Assembly: GCA_002310055.1 (NCBI GenBank)
Contig: DBXS01000006.1
Location: 1 to 30,045, forward strand
DNA length: 30,045 bases
Reading direction: 5' to 3'
DNA from: Clostridiales bacterium UBA1206
GTDB lineage: Bacteria; Bacillota; Clostridia; Oscillospirales; CAG-382
Each line of letters starts with the position of its first letter. Within the stretch, counting starts at the first letter, position 1. The notes under the pieces are model-generated. The model saw only the letters and a program-made list of their open reading frames with translations, searched no databases and was not told where the DNA came from. The translations under genes were made by a program, and so were the position numbers. Positions 1 to 7,412 of the stretch are shown piece by piece.

Positions 1-137
1 GCGTTTTCGATATTGCAGCCGGTGAAGACCCGGCCGTCCGAAGCAAGCAGCGCCGCGCCGACCTGAAAGCCGGAATAGGGCGCGTAGGCGCTTTGCATGG
101 CGTCTTTGGCGCATGCAATCAGTTCAAGGTCGTTCAT
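1..137 (-). CDS. cdd: Cytidine deaminase, 3' part outside window
   Basis: Only the first 45 codons are in the window; the rest lies beyond the left edge. The enzyme converts cytidine and deoxycytidine to uridine and deoxyuridine in pyrimidine salvage. The visible N-terminus shows the family pattern: an AYAPYSGFQVGAALL segment at about residues 18-32, followed by TGCNIENA, which leads into the substrate-binding and zinc-binding region. The ATG (137-135) overlaps the deoB stop codon as ATGA, and a GGAGG sits 6 bases upstream inside deoB, so the two genes are translationally coupled. Pairing with phosphopentomutase fits a nucleoside-salvage operon. The catalytic HAE and PCxxC motifs cannot be checked because they are off the window. 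Confidence 0.92.
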   Translation of the reverse strand, partial: MNDLELIACAKDAMQSAYAPYSGFQVGAALLASDGRVFTGCNIEN

Positions 138-1312
138 GCGCCGCCTCCGATCTCTTCTTTGAAGGAACGGCCCGCAAGGTCGTTCTTCACGCCGAACAGG
201 TCGCACACCGTTTTGCCGATGTCGGCAAAGCTCGCACGCACGCCGAGGTTCACGGGCTTTACGCCTTTGCCGTAAACCAGCAGGGGAATGTATTCGCGGG
301 AATGGTCGGTGCTTTCGGTCAGCGGGTCGCAGCCGTGGTCGGCGGTGACGATATACAAGTCGTCCTCGCGCATATTCGCAAAGACGTCGTCGAGCGCTTT
401 GTCGAATTCGGTCATCGCTTTTGCATAGCCGTCGATATCGTTGCGGTGGCCGTAAAGCTGGTCAAAATCCACTAAGTTCACAAAGCAAAGACCGCAAAAA
501 TCTTTCTTCTGCAGTTGTTTTATGCATTCAATGCCTTCGGCGTTGCCGGAGGTGTGGTGCGATTCGGTTATGCCTCTGCCGCTGAAGACGTTTTCTATTT
601 TACCAACGCTTATCACGTCCATACCGGCGGCGGAGACGAGGTCCAGTATGGTGTCCGTCTTGGGCGTGAGCGAATAGTCGCGCCGGTCGGTCGTGCGGTA
701 GAATTTCCCCGGCTCGCCCGCAAAGGGACGCGCTATCACGCGCGCCACGCCGTGTTTGCCCTTGAGCAGGGCGCGCGCTTTTTCGCACATTTCGTAAAGC
801 TCGGGGACCGGATATACACCGGTGTGGCAGGCGATCTGGAACACGCTGTCGGCGGAGGTGTAGACTATGGGATACCGCGTGCGAATGTGTTCCTCGCCGT
901 AATCCTTTATGACTTCGGTGCCGGAATATGGCCTGTTGCACAGCACCTTTGTCCCCACGGCTTTTTCAAAGGCGCGTATGACTTCGTCGGGGAACCCTTC
1001 GGGATATACCGGGAACGCGCGCTTAGTGCGGACGCCGGCGATCTCCCAGTGGCCCACGATCGTGTCTTTGCCCGCGGAACGCTCGGCGGAATAGCCGTAC
1101 GCGCCGCACGGTTTCGCAGTACTTCTGCCGCATTCCAGCGTGGGCAGATTGAACAGCCCGAGCTTTGTGAGGTTGGGAATATTCAGATAGGCGCTTTTGG
1201 TGAGCGAAAGGAAGGTGTTCGAACCGGCGTCGCCGTAAAGGTCGGCGTCGGGCAGCTCGCCCGCTCCGGCGCTGTCAAGAACTATGAGAAATACGCGTTT
1301 TTTGCTTTCCAT
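134..1312 (-). CDS. deoB: Phosphopentomutase
   Basis: Interconverts ribose 1-phosphate and ribose 5-phosphate (and the deoxy forms), linking nucleoside phosphorolysis to pentose metabolism in the cytoplasm. The 392-residue length is normal for the family. Visible motifs are VFLIVLDSAGAGELPDA at the N-terminus (metal ligand Asp13), a GKDTIVGHWE stretch whose Thr84 matches the phosphorylated threonine of the family, a cap domain in the middle, and the C-terminal metal-binding TADHGCDP followed by STDHSREYIPLL. The start at 1312 has a GGAG about 6 bases upstream. It is first in an operon with cdd, with a 4-base stop/start overlap, and diverges from the sporulation operon. Confidence 0.97.
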   Translation of the reverse strand: MESKKRVFLIVLDSAGAGELPDADLYGDAGSNTFLSLTKSAYLNIPNLTKLGLFNLPTLECGRSTAKPCGAYGYSAERSAGKDTIVGHWEIAGVRTKRAFPVYPEGFPDEVIRAFEKAVGTKVLCNRPYSGTEVIKDYGEEHIRTRYPIVYTSADSVFQIACHTGVYPVPELYEMCEKARALLKGKHGVARVIARPFAGEPGKFYRTTDRRDYSLTPKTDTILDLVSAAGMDVISVGKIENVFSGRGITESHHTSGNAEGIECIKQLQKKDFCGLCFVNLVDFDQLYGHRNDIDGYAKAMTEFDKALDDVFANMREDDLYIVTADHGCDPLTESTDHSREYIPLLVYGKGVKPVNLGVRASFADIGKTVCDLFGVKNDLAGRSFKEEIGGGA

Positions 1313-1347
1313 ATCCCACTCCGTTTATCATTTATTTCAGTATTATA

Positions 1348-1376
1348 AGTATAGCACCGCGCGCGCCAAATAACAA
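1348..1376 (-). promoter_or_regulatory. Predicted SigA-type promoter of deoB-cdd
   Basis: On the minus strand a TTGTTA (1376-1371) and a TATACT (1353-1348) are separated by 17 bases. The deoB start codon lies about 35 bases downstream. The -35 is two mismatches from consensus and the -10 is one mismatch. No start-site data; the call rests on spacing and position. Confidence 0.6.
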
Positions 1377-1431
1377 GTCTTTTTTTGTTAATTCGCTCAT
1401 AAAATAGCAAACGAAAACGGAGAGTGTGCAT

Positions 1432-2919
1432 ATGAAAAAGAAGAAGATGCTCTGCGGCGCCGCGCTCGTCGCCGCGTTCTCTTTCGGCTGCAAAGGGCTG
1501 GGTATGCTGTTTCGGCTCTACCTCGCTTCGCGCATGGGCGCGGAAGGGATAGGACTGTACCAGCTCGTGATGTCGGTCTACGCGCTGTTCACGTCGCTCG
1601 GCTCGGCGGGTTTCACGGTGTGCGTCTCGCGCCTCGCCGCCGAAGACGCCGAGCTTTGCGGGGTGCGCAAAGCCGCCGGGACCGCGCGTTCGTCTATGCG
1701 CGCGGCGCTGCTTTTCGGCTCGTTTTCGGCGTTTTTGCTGCTCGCGCTCTCGTATCCCGTGTCGCAGATGATTTCCGGCGGCGGAAAAACGCTCGTATCG
1801 CTCAGGATTCTCGCTTTCTCTATGCCGTTCATAGCGCTTTCTTCGTGCCTGAAGGGATTCTTCCTGGCGATGCGCAAAGCGGCGGTGCCGGCTTCCGCGC
1901 AGCTTTTTGAAGAAGTGTGCAAAATAAGCGTCGTCGTCGCCGTGCTCACTTTCGTTTTAGGGCGCGAGACCGATAACGGCGCGCTCTGCGCGGGGATCGC
2001 TTTCGGGCTCACCGCGGGCGAAATCCTTTCGTTTTGTTACCTGCGTCTGTTTTTCTTCGCCGGAACGAAACGCGCCGGAAAACCTTCCGGCGGGCGCGCC
2101 GCTTTTGAAATACTGCCCGTACTGCTTACGCTGGCGTGCGGGAACTGGCTGACCTCGGCGCTCCACGCAGCCGAAAACGTGCTCGTGCCTTTTTGCTTTT
2201 CGCTCTATTCGGGCGACGGCGCCGCGCTCGCCGAATTCGGCGTGATACGCGGTATGGCGATACCGGTGCTGTTCTTTCCGTTCGCGTTCGTCTCGTCGTT
2301 CATAAGTATGTTCACGCCCGAAATATCGCGGCTCAACGTCGCGGATATCCCCGCGCGCGACGCCGCCGTGGGCAGAGTGCTGCGGCTGACTTCGGTCATA
2401 AGCGTGGCGGCGGGCGCTCTGATGTTCTTTTTCGCACGCGAGATCAGCGTGTGTTTTTACCGCACGGAACAGGCGGTGCATTCCATAAAGATGCTCGCGC
2501 TCGTCACGCCGTTTATGTATCTTGAAACGGTTTCGGACGGCGTGCTCAAAAGTATCGGCGAACAGTCTTTCTGTATGCGCGTAACTGTCGCCAACTGCGC
2601 GCTGCGCGTGGCGGCGGTGTTCGCGTTCATACCCAAAACCGGCGCGGAAGGCTATTTGTGGCTGCTTGCCGTTTCCAACACATTTTCGTGCTTTATGTGC
2701 GTTTTCAAGCTTATGCGAGTCTGCCGCGTGCGCGGAGTTTTTACGCATTTCGTTTATCCCGCTTGCTGCGCGGCGGTTTCGGGCGCCGCGGCGGAATACC
2801 TGCTGCCGCCGCTTTCCGCGCCTGTCAGGCTCGGCGCCGGGAGCGCTGCGGCTCTCGCGCTGTTCGCGCTTGCGGCGCTGCCTTTGATACATAAAAATGG
2901 GAATAGAAAACCTGTATAA
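1432..2919 (+). CDS. SpoVB-like polysaccharide/lipid flippase (MOP superfamily)
   Basis: A 495-residue, strongly hydrophobic protein with about 12-14 predicted membrane segments. It fits the SpoVB/MurJ-like branch of the MOP exporter superfamily, whose members move lipid-linked sugars across membranes; B. subtilis SpoVB is needed for spore cortex formation. The N-terminus has the family look (a GxxxR-type LFRLYLASRMGAEGIGLYQL at residues 24-43). I chose the ATG at 1432 because a GGAG lies 9 bases upstream; an in-frame GTG at 1426 would be only 3 bases from that site. The gene overlaps spoIIIAA by 23 bp and so heads the spoIIIA operon. A CATAAAAT at 1398-1405 is a weak SigE-like -10 candidate with no convincing -35. 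Family assignment is firm, the exact substrate is not. Confidence 0.85.
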   Translation: MKKKKMLCGAALVAAFSFGCKGLGMLFRLYLASRMGAEGIGLYQLVMSVYALFTSLGSAGFTVCVSRLAAEDAELCGVRKAAGTARSSMRAALLFGSFSAFLLLALSYPVSQMISGGGKTLVSLRILAFSMPFIALSSCLKGFFLAMRKAAVPASAQLFEEVCKISVVVAVLTFVLGRETDNGALCAGIAFGLTAGEILSFCYLRLFFFAGTKRAGKPSGGRAAFEILPVLLTLACGNWLTSALHAAENVLVPFCFSLYSGDGAALAEFGVIRGMAIPVLFFPFAFVSSFISMFTPEISRLNVADIPARDAAVGRVLRLTSVISVAAGALMFFFAREISVCFYRTEQAVHSIKMLALVTPFMYLETVSDGVLKSIGEQSFCMRVTVANCALRVAAVFAFIPKTGAEGYLWLLAVSNTFSCFMCVFKLMRVCRVRGVFTHFVYPACCAAVSGAAAEYLLPPLSAPVRLGAGSAAALALFALAALPLIHKNGNRKPV

Positions 2920-3778
2920 ATATCTGCCGGAACGAATATATCTGCTAATGATAAAACTTTCGCCCGCCCTCGCGTCGCAGATCGACGAGATCCGCCTGCG
3001 CGCCGGGCGGCCCGTGTCGCTCACCACGCAAAAAGGGAATCTGTTTATCGACGCTCAAAGCCGCGTGTGCCGTCAGTCCGACGCCGTGTCGGCGACAATA
3101 AGCGAAGTGAGCGAATGCGTGGCGCGGCTCACACGGTCTTCGGTCTACGCCTACGAAGAATGCATAAAGAGCGGCTTCATCCCGCTGCCGGACGGTTCGC
3201 GGGCGGGCGTGTGCGGCGAAACGGTCTGCACGGGCGGTGCGATAAAGAGCGTAAAGCTTATAGATTCGGTGTCGCTGCGAGTCAGCCGTTTCATCCCCGA
3301 CGCCGCGCGCGGCGTCTGCGCGGCGATCAGGCGCGAACTGCTCGGGACTCTGGTATATTCGCCGCCTGGCGGCGGCAAGACGACGTTTTTGCGTTCGGCG
3401 GCGTACCTGCTTTCCACAGGCAGGGAAGCGCTGCGCGTAGGCGTGGCGGACGAACGGGAGGAGCTCGTGACCCCCGAGATGAGCGCGTGCATCATCGACC
3501 GCGTGTCCGGGTGCCCCAAGGCGCTTGCGGTGGAAATACTCACGCGCACGATGTCGCCGCAGGTGATAATCTGCGACGAAATAGGGGCTAACGGCGCGGA
3601 AGAACTGCTCGCGGCGGCGAATTCCGGCGTGTGCATAATCGCTTCGTGCCACGGCGCCGATATAAAAGAGATAATGAGCCGTCCGCAGATAGCGTCGCTT
3701 ATAAAAAACGGCGTGTTCCGCCGCGCCGTGCGACTTTATCGCGGCGAAAAAACGGGGAGTGAACTTCAAATTTTATGA
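2897..3778 (+). CDS. spoIIIAA: Stage III sporulation protein AA, secretion-type ATPase
   Basis: Cytosolic mother-cell ATPase thought to power the SpoIIIA-SpoIIQ channel that joins mother cell and engulfed forespore; related to type II/IV secretion ATPases. At 293 residues it is close to the usual ~300. The Walker A motif PPGGGKTT is at residues 156-163, and a Walker B VIICDEIG is at about 223-230. The N-terminal DEIRLRAGRPV (30-40) is also characteristic. The start ATG lies inside the end of the spoVB-like gene with only a weak ribosome site, so translational coupling is likely. The stop overlaps the spoIIIAB start (ATGA). Confidence 0.96.
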   Translation: MGIENLYKYLPERIYLLMIKLSPALASQIDEIRLRAGRPVSLTTQKGNLFIDAQSRVCRQSDAVSATISEVSECVARLTRSSVYAYEECIKSGFIPLPDGSRAGVCGETVCTGGAIKSVKLIDSVSLRVSRFIPDAARGVCAAIRRELLGTLVYSPPGGGKTTFLRSAAYLLSTGREALRVGVADEREELVTPEMSACIIDRVSGCPKALAVEILTRTMSPQVIICDEIGANGAEELLAAANSGVCIIASCHGADIKEIMSRPQIASLIKNGVFRRAVRLYRGEKTGSELQIL

Positions 3779-4260
3779 AACTGTTCGCGTGCGCGGTCAT
3801 AGTGGTATCCGGATGGCTTCTGGGCGGTTTGACCGCCGAAAACAAAAAGGAGTCGTTTGTCCAGGCGCGCGGGATACTGCGGTTGCTCGAGACGCTGCGC
3901 GCAGAGATAGACTACGCGCGGGCGGACCTTTTTTCGGTGTTCGCGCGGTTTTCCGACAAATATCTTGAAGAATGCGGCTTTATGGGCGCGCTCAATTCGG
4001 GCGCCGTTTCCGCCGAAAAAGCGTGGAACGCCGCCTGCGATACGCTTTCGCCCGCCGTCCCCATGCTCGCCGAGATACGGTCGCTCGGCGGGACGCTCGG
4101 GATGAGCGACGCTCAGACTCAGACCGAACTCATATCAAAACTCGCGCTCTCGCTCGGGCCGCGCGTGGAAGAATCCGGGCGCGAACTGCGCGCCAAAGCT
4201 TCGAATTACCGCGTACTGGGCGCGCTGATGGGATGCATGGCGGCTATCGTCATTTACTGA
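3775..4260 (+). CDS. spoIIIAB: Stage III sporulation protein AB
   Basis: A 161-residue membrane protein of the SpoIIIA complex, distantly related to type II secretion GspF-like platform proteins. It has an N-terminal membrane segment (residues 2-20), a mostly helical soluble middle with the family-like ARGILRLLETLRAEIDYAR, and a C-terminal membrane segment (about 147-161). B. subtilis SpoIIIAB is about 170 residues, so this is full length. Its ATG overlaps the spoIIIAA stop codon by 4 bases, and spoIIIAC follows after 13 bases. Confidence 0.93.
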   Translation: MKLFACAVIVVSGWLLGGLTAENKKESFVQARGILRLLETLRAEIDYARADLFSVFARFSDKYLEECGFMGALNSGAVSAEKAWNAACDTLSPAVPMLAEIRSLGGTLGMSDAQTQTELISKLALSLGPRVEESGRELRAKASNYRVLGALMGCMAAIVIY

Positions 4261-4273
4261 AGAAAGGTGAAAT

Positions 4274-4468
4274 ATGAACATATCACTTATCCTGAAGATA
4301 GCCGGCGTGGGGCTCACCGTGGCGGTGGCGTGCCAGATACTGCAGCGCTCGGGCCGCGAGGAGCAGGCGACTTTCGTTTCGGTCGCGGGAGTGGTGATAG
4401 TTATGCTTATGCTCATAACCGAAATAAGCAAGCTGTTTTCCACGCTGCGCAGCGTTTTCGGGCTGTGA
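4274..4468 (+). CDS. spoIIIAC: Stage III sporulation protein AC
   Basis: A 64-residue protein with two membrane helices, a component of the SpoIIIA channel complex. The N-terminal ISLILKIAGVGLTVAVACQIL and the RSGREEQATFVSVAGVV loop are typical of the family, and the length matches the usual 65-68 residues. An AAAGGTG sits just upstream of the ATG. The stop codon overlaps the GTG start of spoIIIAD (GTGA). Confidence 0.95.
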   Translation: MNISLILKIAGVGLTVAVACQILQRSGREEQATFVSVAGVVIVMLMLITEISKLFSTLRSVFGL

Positions 4469-4845
4469 ACGTGTTCGCTTTGTGCGCCTTCGGGGTGTGC
4501 GCGGCGTGCGCCGCGCTCATACTGCGGCATATCGAAAACCGCTTTGCGCTCCTCGCCGCCGCCGCTGCGGGGATAATTATGCTGCTCGCCGTGTCGCCGC
4601 AGTTTTCGCCCGCGCTGGAGTTCGCGCGCGACCTGACGTCCGCAAGCGGGATGTCGCAGTATTTTTCGCTTATGGCAAAATCGCTGGGGATCGCGCTCGT
4701 CTGCCGCGTGTCGTGCGAGATATGCGGCGATATGGGCGAAAACTCCATAGCGTCAAAGATAGAACTCGCGTGCAAAGCGGCGATAATCGCGCTTTCGCTG
4801 CCCGTGATGAAAAGGATATACGAATTCATAAAGGAGCTAATTTGA
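4465..4845 (+). CDS. spoIIIAD: Stage III sporulation protein AD
   Basis: A 126-residue membrane protein related to SpoIIIAC, with about four hydrophobic segments; B. subtilis SpoIIIAD is about 133. I place the start at the GTG at 4465, which overlaps the spoIIIAC stop (GTGA); a second GTG two codons later is an alternative. Upstream in-frame codons belong to the shadow of spoIIIAC and give no plausible N-terminus. The family-like stretch SPQFSPALEFARDLTSASGMSQYFS and the C-terminal VMKRIYEFIKELI are visible. The TGA overlaps the TTG start of spoIIIAE. Confidence 0.93.
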   Translation: MNVFALCAFGVCAACAALILRHIENRFALLAAAAAGIIMLLAVSPQFSPALEFARDLTSASGMSQYFSLMAKSLGIALVCRVSCEICGDMGENSIASKIELACKAAIIALSLPVMKRIYEFIKELI

Positions 4846-5792
4846 AAAAAATCGTGTGCGCCATCCTCGCGCTCGTCTGCGCCTGCGCTTTCGCGTTCGA
4901 CGCGCGCTGCCTGGAAAGCTCCCGCGCCGACGAAGTGGCGGAAGGCACGGGGGCGGACGGACTCACCTCCGGCGAATACGCCGATACCGGCAAAGGCGTT
5001 TTTGAAATACTCGCCGATTCGGTAAAAACGGCGTATAAGAACGTGCTGCGCTTTTTCTGCTCGCTGCTCGCGGCGGTGCTGCTCGCGGCGTTGCTTTCGG
5101 CGTTCGCCGGCGCGGGCAAAACGCTCGGCGCGGTGTATTCGCTCGTTTCGGTAATAGCGATCTCGGGCACGGCGTTCGCGTTCCTTAAAGACCTTTTCGC
5201 CTTCGCTTCCGAATCGCTCGGGCGGCTGTGCGACTATATGTCGGCGCTCATACCGGTCACTGCGGCGCTCGCCGCGGCGGGCGGAAGGACATTTTCGGGC
5301 GTGGCGTCTTCGTCGGCGCTTCTGGTGTTCCTCACGTTTTCCGAACGGTTCGCCGGGAATATCGTGTTCCCGCTCCTGAAAACGGGGTTCGCGCTTTCGG
5401 TGGCGGGATCGTTCCCGGGCAGCGTCGACCTTCGCCCCGCGGCGGGATTCGTCAAAAGCGCGTTCGCGTTCCTGCTCACGCTCGTGTTCACGCTGTTCGG
5501 CGCGGTGATGTATTTTCAAACGGTCATCGGCGCCGCCGCCGACAGCTGCGCGTTCCGCACCGTGCGTTTCGCCGCCGGGGCGTTCATACCGGTAATCGGG
5601 ACTATGATCGGCGACGCCGCGCGCACGGTGACTTCCGCCGTCGGCACGGTCAAGGCGGCGGTGGGCGGCGCGGGGGTCACGGCGGTGCTTTCGCTCACTC
5701 TGCCCGCGGTCGTACTGACCGCGGCGTACAAGCTCTGCGTGCTCGCCGCCGCGGCGTTGGCGCTTTTCATAAGGATAGGTACGGGCGAATGA
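4842..5792 (+). CDS. spoIIIAE: Stage III sporulation protein AE
   Basis: Polytopic membrane protein of the SpoIIIA complex. The start is a TTG at 4842, supported by an AAGGAG (4831-4836) five bases upstream and by the resulting N-terminus, a clear signal sequence (MKKIVCAILALVCACAFAF) as expected for SpoIIIAE. After a short extracytoplasmic linker come about six hydrophobic segments ending at LFIRIGTGE. At 316 residues it is noticeably shorter than the roughly 400 of B. subtilis; the shortening seems to be in the linker after the signal peptide, since the membrane core looks complete. It overlaps spoIIIAF by 4 bases. Confidence 0.93.
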   Translation: MKKIVCAILALVCACAFAFDARCLESSRADEVAEGTGADGLTSGEYADTGKGVFEILADSVKTAYKNVLRFFCSLLAAVLLAALLSAFAGAGKTLGAVYSLVSVIAISGTAFAFLKDLFAFASESLGRLCDYMSALIPVTAALAAAGGRTFSGVASSSALLVFLTFSERFAGNIVFPLLKTGFALSVAGSFPGSVDLRPAAGFVKSAFAFLLTLVFTLFGAVMYFQTVIGAAADSCAFRTVRFAAGAFIPVIGTMIGDAARTVTSAVGTVKAAVGGAGVTAVLSLTLPAVVLTAAYKLCVLAAAALALFIRIGTGE

Positions 5793-6259
5793 GGGAATAC
5801 TTTCTGTGCATAGCCTCCGCGGCGCTGATATCGGCGCTATGCGGCGCGCTCGCCTCGGGCACGGGGCTCGAAAAACACGTAAAATTCGTCTGCTCGCTGG
5901 TCTGCGCGGCGGCGGTGGCGCTGCCGCTCGTTTCGGCGATAACGTCGCACGGAGTCGAGCTGCCGGAGACCGCGTACGCCGCGTTCGCCGAGCCCGCATA
6001 CGGCGGATATTTCGAAGAAACGGCGTACGAAAACGTAAAAGAATATATATTATCGCTCACTTTTGCAAAAACAGGAATAACCGCGCTCGATATCGGCATA
6101 GAAATAAACAGAAACGGCGCCGAGACTCTGGTGGGCGGACTGACGGTGTATATAAGCAAAGCGGATTCCGGGCGCGCAGACGAACTCAAGGAGGCGCTGG
6201 AACGCGAACTGGGCGGGAACGTCGACGTGGAGGTGCGGGAAGACGGTGCAGCCGGATAA
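5789..6259 (+). CDS. spoIIIAF: Stage III sporulation protein AF
   Basis: A 156-residue protein with two N-terminal membrane helices (about 2-22 and 33-52) and a soluble C-terminal domain of the ring-building type proposed for SpoIIIAF; the B. subtilis protein is about 206. The ATG at 5789 overlaps the spoIIIAE stop (ATGA). The C-terminal stretch ADELKEALERELGGNVDVEV fits a ring-building alpha/beta fold. Identification rests partly on its position between AE and AG. It overlaps spoIIIAG by 14 bp. Confidence 0.88.
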   Translation: MREYFLCIASAALISALCGALASGTGLEKHVKFVCSLVCAAAVALPLVSAITSHGVELPETAYAAFAEPAYGGYFEETAYENVKEYILSLTFAKTGITALDIGIEINRNGAETLVGGLTVYISKADSGRADELKEALERELGGNVDVEVREDGAAG

Positions 6260-6722
6260 ACTCAAAAAAAGCCGCGTCGCCGTCATAGCGGCCGCGGCGC
6301 TCGCCGCGCTGCTCCTGCTGCTTGCGCGTTCGCCGTCTTCGGGTACGGCGCAGAGCGAAAGCGGCATATCGTATTCTTCAAGCGAGGACTACCGTGCAAA
6401 ACTGCAGAGCGAAGTGGCTGAACTCGTGGAAGGCGTGACCCGCAAAAGCTGTTCGGTCGTAATAACCTTTGAGCGCGGGTACGAATACATTTACGCCGCG
6501 AACCAGCAGAGCGTTCAGGATACGGGCGGCGGCAGCGATCTGCGGCGCGAATACGTGCTCGCCGGCGGCAGCGCGCCCGTGCTCGTGGAAGAGCGTATGC
6601 CCAAGGTGTGCGGCGTGGCGATAGTCTGCCGCGGCATAACGGCGGCGGAGGAATACAAGATAATAAAGCTGGTGTCGGCGCTGTTCGATCTGCCGACGAA
6701 CCGCATAGGCGTAACGGATTGA
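6246..6722 (+). CDS. spoIIIAG: Stage III sporulation protein AG
   Basis: A 158-residue protein with one N-terminal membrane helix (about 10-27) and a periplasm-like domain of the YscJ/FliF ring-building class; SpoIIIAG forms a large ring in the intermembrane space of the engulfed forespore. The family pattern CSVVITFERGYEYIYA (about 74-89) and PKVCGVAIVCRG (about 119-130) are visible. The start is a GTG at 6246 with a GGAGG 12 bases upstream. B. subtilis SpoIIIAG is 229 residues, so the insert and linker are shorter here, as is common in Clostridia. Confidence 0.91.
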   Translation: MQPDKLKKSRVAVIAAAALAALLLLLARSPSSGTAQSESGISYSSSEDYRAKLQSEVAELVEGVTRKSCSVVITFERGYEYIYAANQQSVQDTGGGSDLRREYVLAGGSAPVLVEERMPKVCGVAIVCRGITAAEEYKIIKLVSALFDLPTNRIGVTD

Positions 6723-6750
6723 ATAGATATATATTTTGGAGGCAACGAAT

Positions 6751-7335
6751 ATGAACTTTTCGTCTATCAAGCAAAAAGTCAGGGAAATCGATTGGAAAGG
6801 CGTGTTTTTGAGCCGCAATTTCATCATAGTTTGCTGCGTGATGCTCGTCGCGGCGGGGATACTCGTGTTCAGCGTCGCCGGCGGAAAGACCGACACGGTA
6901 TCGCAAAGCGGCACCAAGGTGCTGGGCAACGCCGTGCTCGTGGGCAGCGAGGTCGCCGACGGGACCGAGGCCGAAGGCGAAGGCGAAGACAGCTTTTTCG
7001 CCGTGGCGGTGATCAACCGCCAGCGCACGCGCGATTCCGCGATGCAGACGCTGAAAGAGATAGCCGATTCGCCCGACACGATGCCCGACGCCAGGGAAGA
7101 GGCACTGCGTTCGATAGCGACGCTGGTCGACGAGATGAACGTGGAAGCCAACATCGAGATGCTGGTCAAATCCAAGGGTTTCGAAGACTGCGTGGCGATC
7201 GTTTCGGACGGCAAGTGTTCGGTCATCGTCCGTTCGGAAGGGCTTATGGAAGACGAGGTCGCGCAGATACTCGCCATCGCCGTCGAGCAAAGCGGCGTTT
7301 CCGCCCCGGGCATAACGATAATAGAGAAGAAATAA
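6751..7335 (+). CDS. spoIIIAH: Stage III sporulation protein AH
   Basis: A 194-residue protein with a short cytoplasmic N-terminus, one membrane helix (about residues 23-42) and an extracytoplasmic YscJ/FliF-like domain. In sporulation SpoIIIAH binds forespore SpoIIQ across the intermembrane space. The start is the ATG at 6751 with GGAGG 8 bases upstream; an in-frame TTG at 6736 overlaps that ribosome site and is rejected. The C-terminal GFEDCVAIVSDGKCSVIV pattern is typical. It is the last gene of the operon, followed by a hairpin. Confidence 0.93.
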   Translation: MNFSSIKQKVREIDWKGVFLSRNFIIVCCVMLVAAGILVFSVAGGKTDTVSQSGTKVLGNAVLVGSEVADGTEAEGEGEDSFFAVAVINRQRTRDSAMQTLKEIADSPDTMPDAREEALRSIATLVDEMNVEANIEMLVKSKGFEDCVAIVSDGKCSVIVRSEGLMEDEVAQILAIAVEQSGVSAPGITIIEKK

Positions 7336-7345
7336 ATTCCGACAA

Positions 7346-7382
7346 AAAGGGGCTTTTCGCAAGTTTTGCGAAAAGCCGCTTT
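7346..7382. terminator. Bidirectional intrinsic terminator between spoIIIAH and fabG-type gene
   Basis: A perfect 12-bp stem (7351-7362 with 7366-7377) and 3-base loop lies between two converging operons. On the minus strand it is followed by CCCCTTTTTG, a good U-tract for the fabG-type gene. On the plus strand the downstream sequence is only weakly T-rich, so it is better for the leftward transcript. Confidence 0.75.
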
Positions 7383-7412
7383 GATTGTTCATGACTGACT
7401 CTATCTTCAGTT

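Noticed and set aside
515..1348. A 277-codon plus-strand frame opposite deoB
   Set aside because: deoB is certain on the minus strand; the opposite frame has no recognisable product.
4413..5999. A 528-codon open frame on the minus strand across spoIIIAD-AF
   Set aside because: The translation is Arg/Ala/Glu-rich without domains, and the plus strand carries recognisable sporulation genes.
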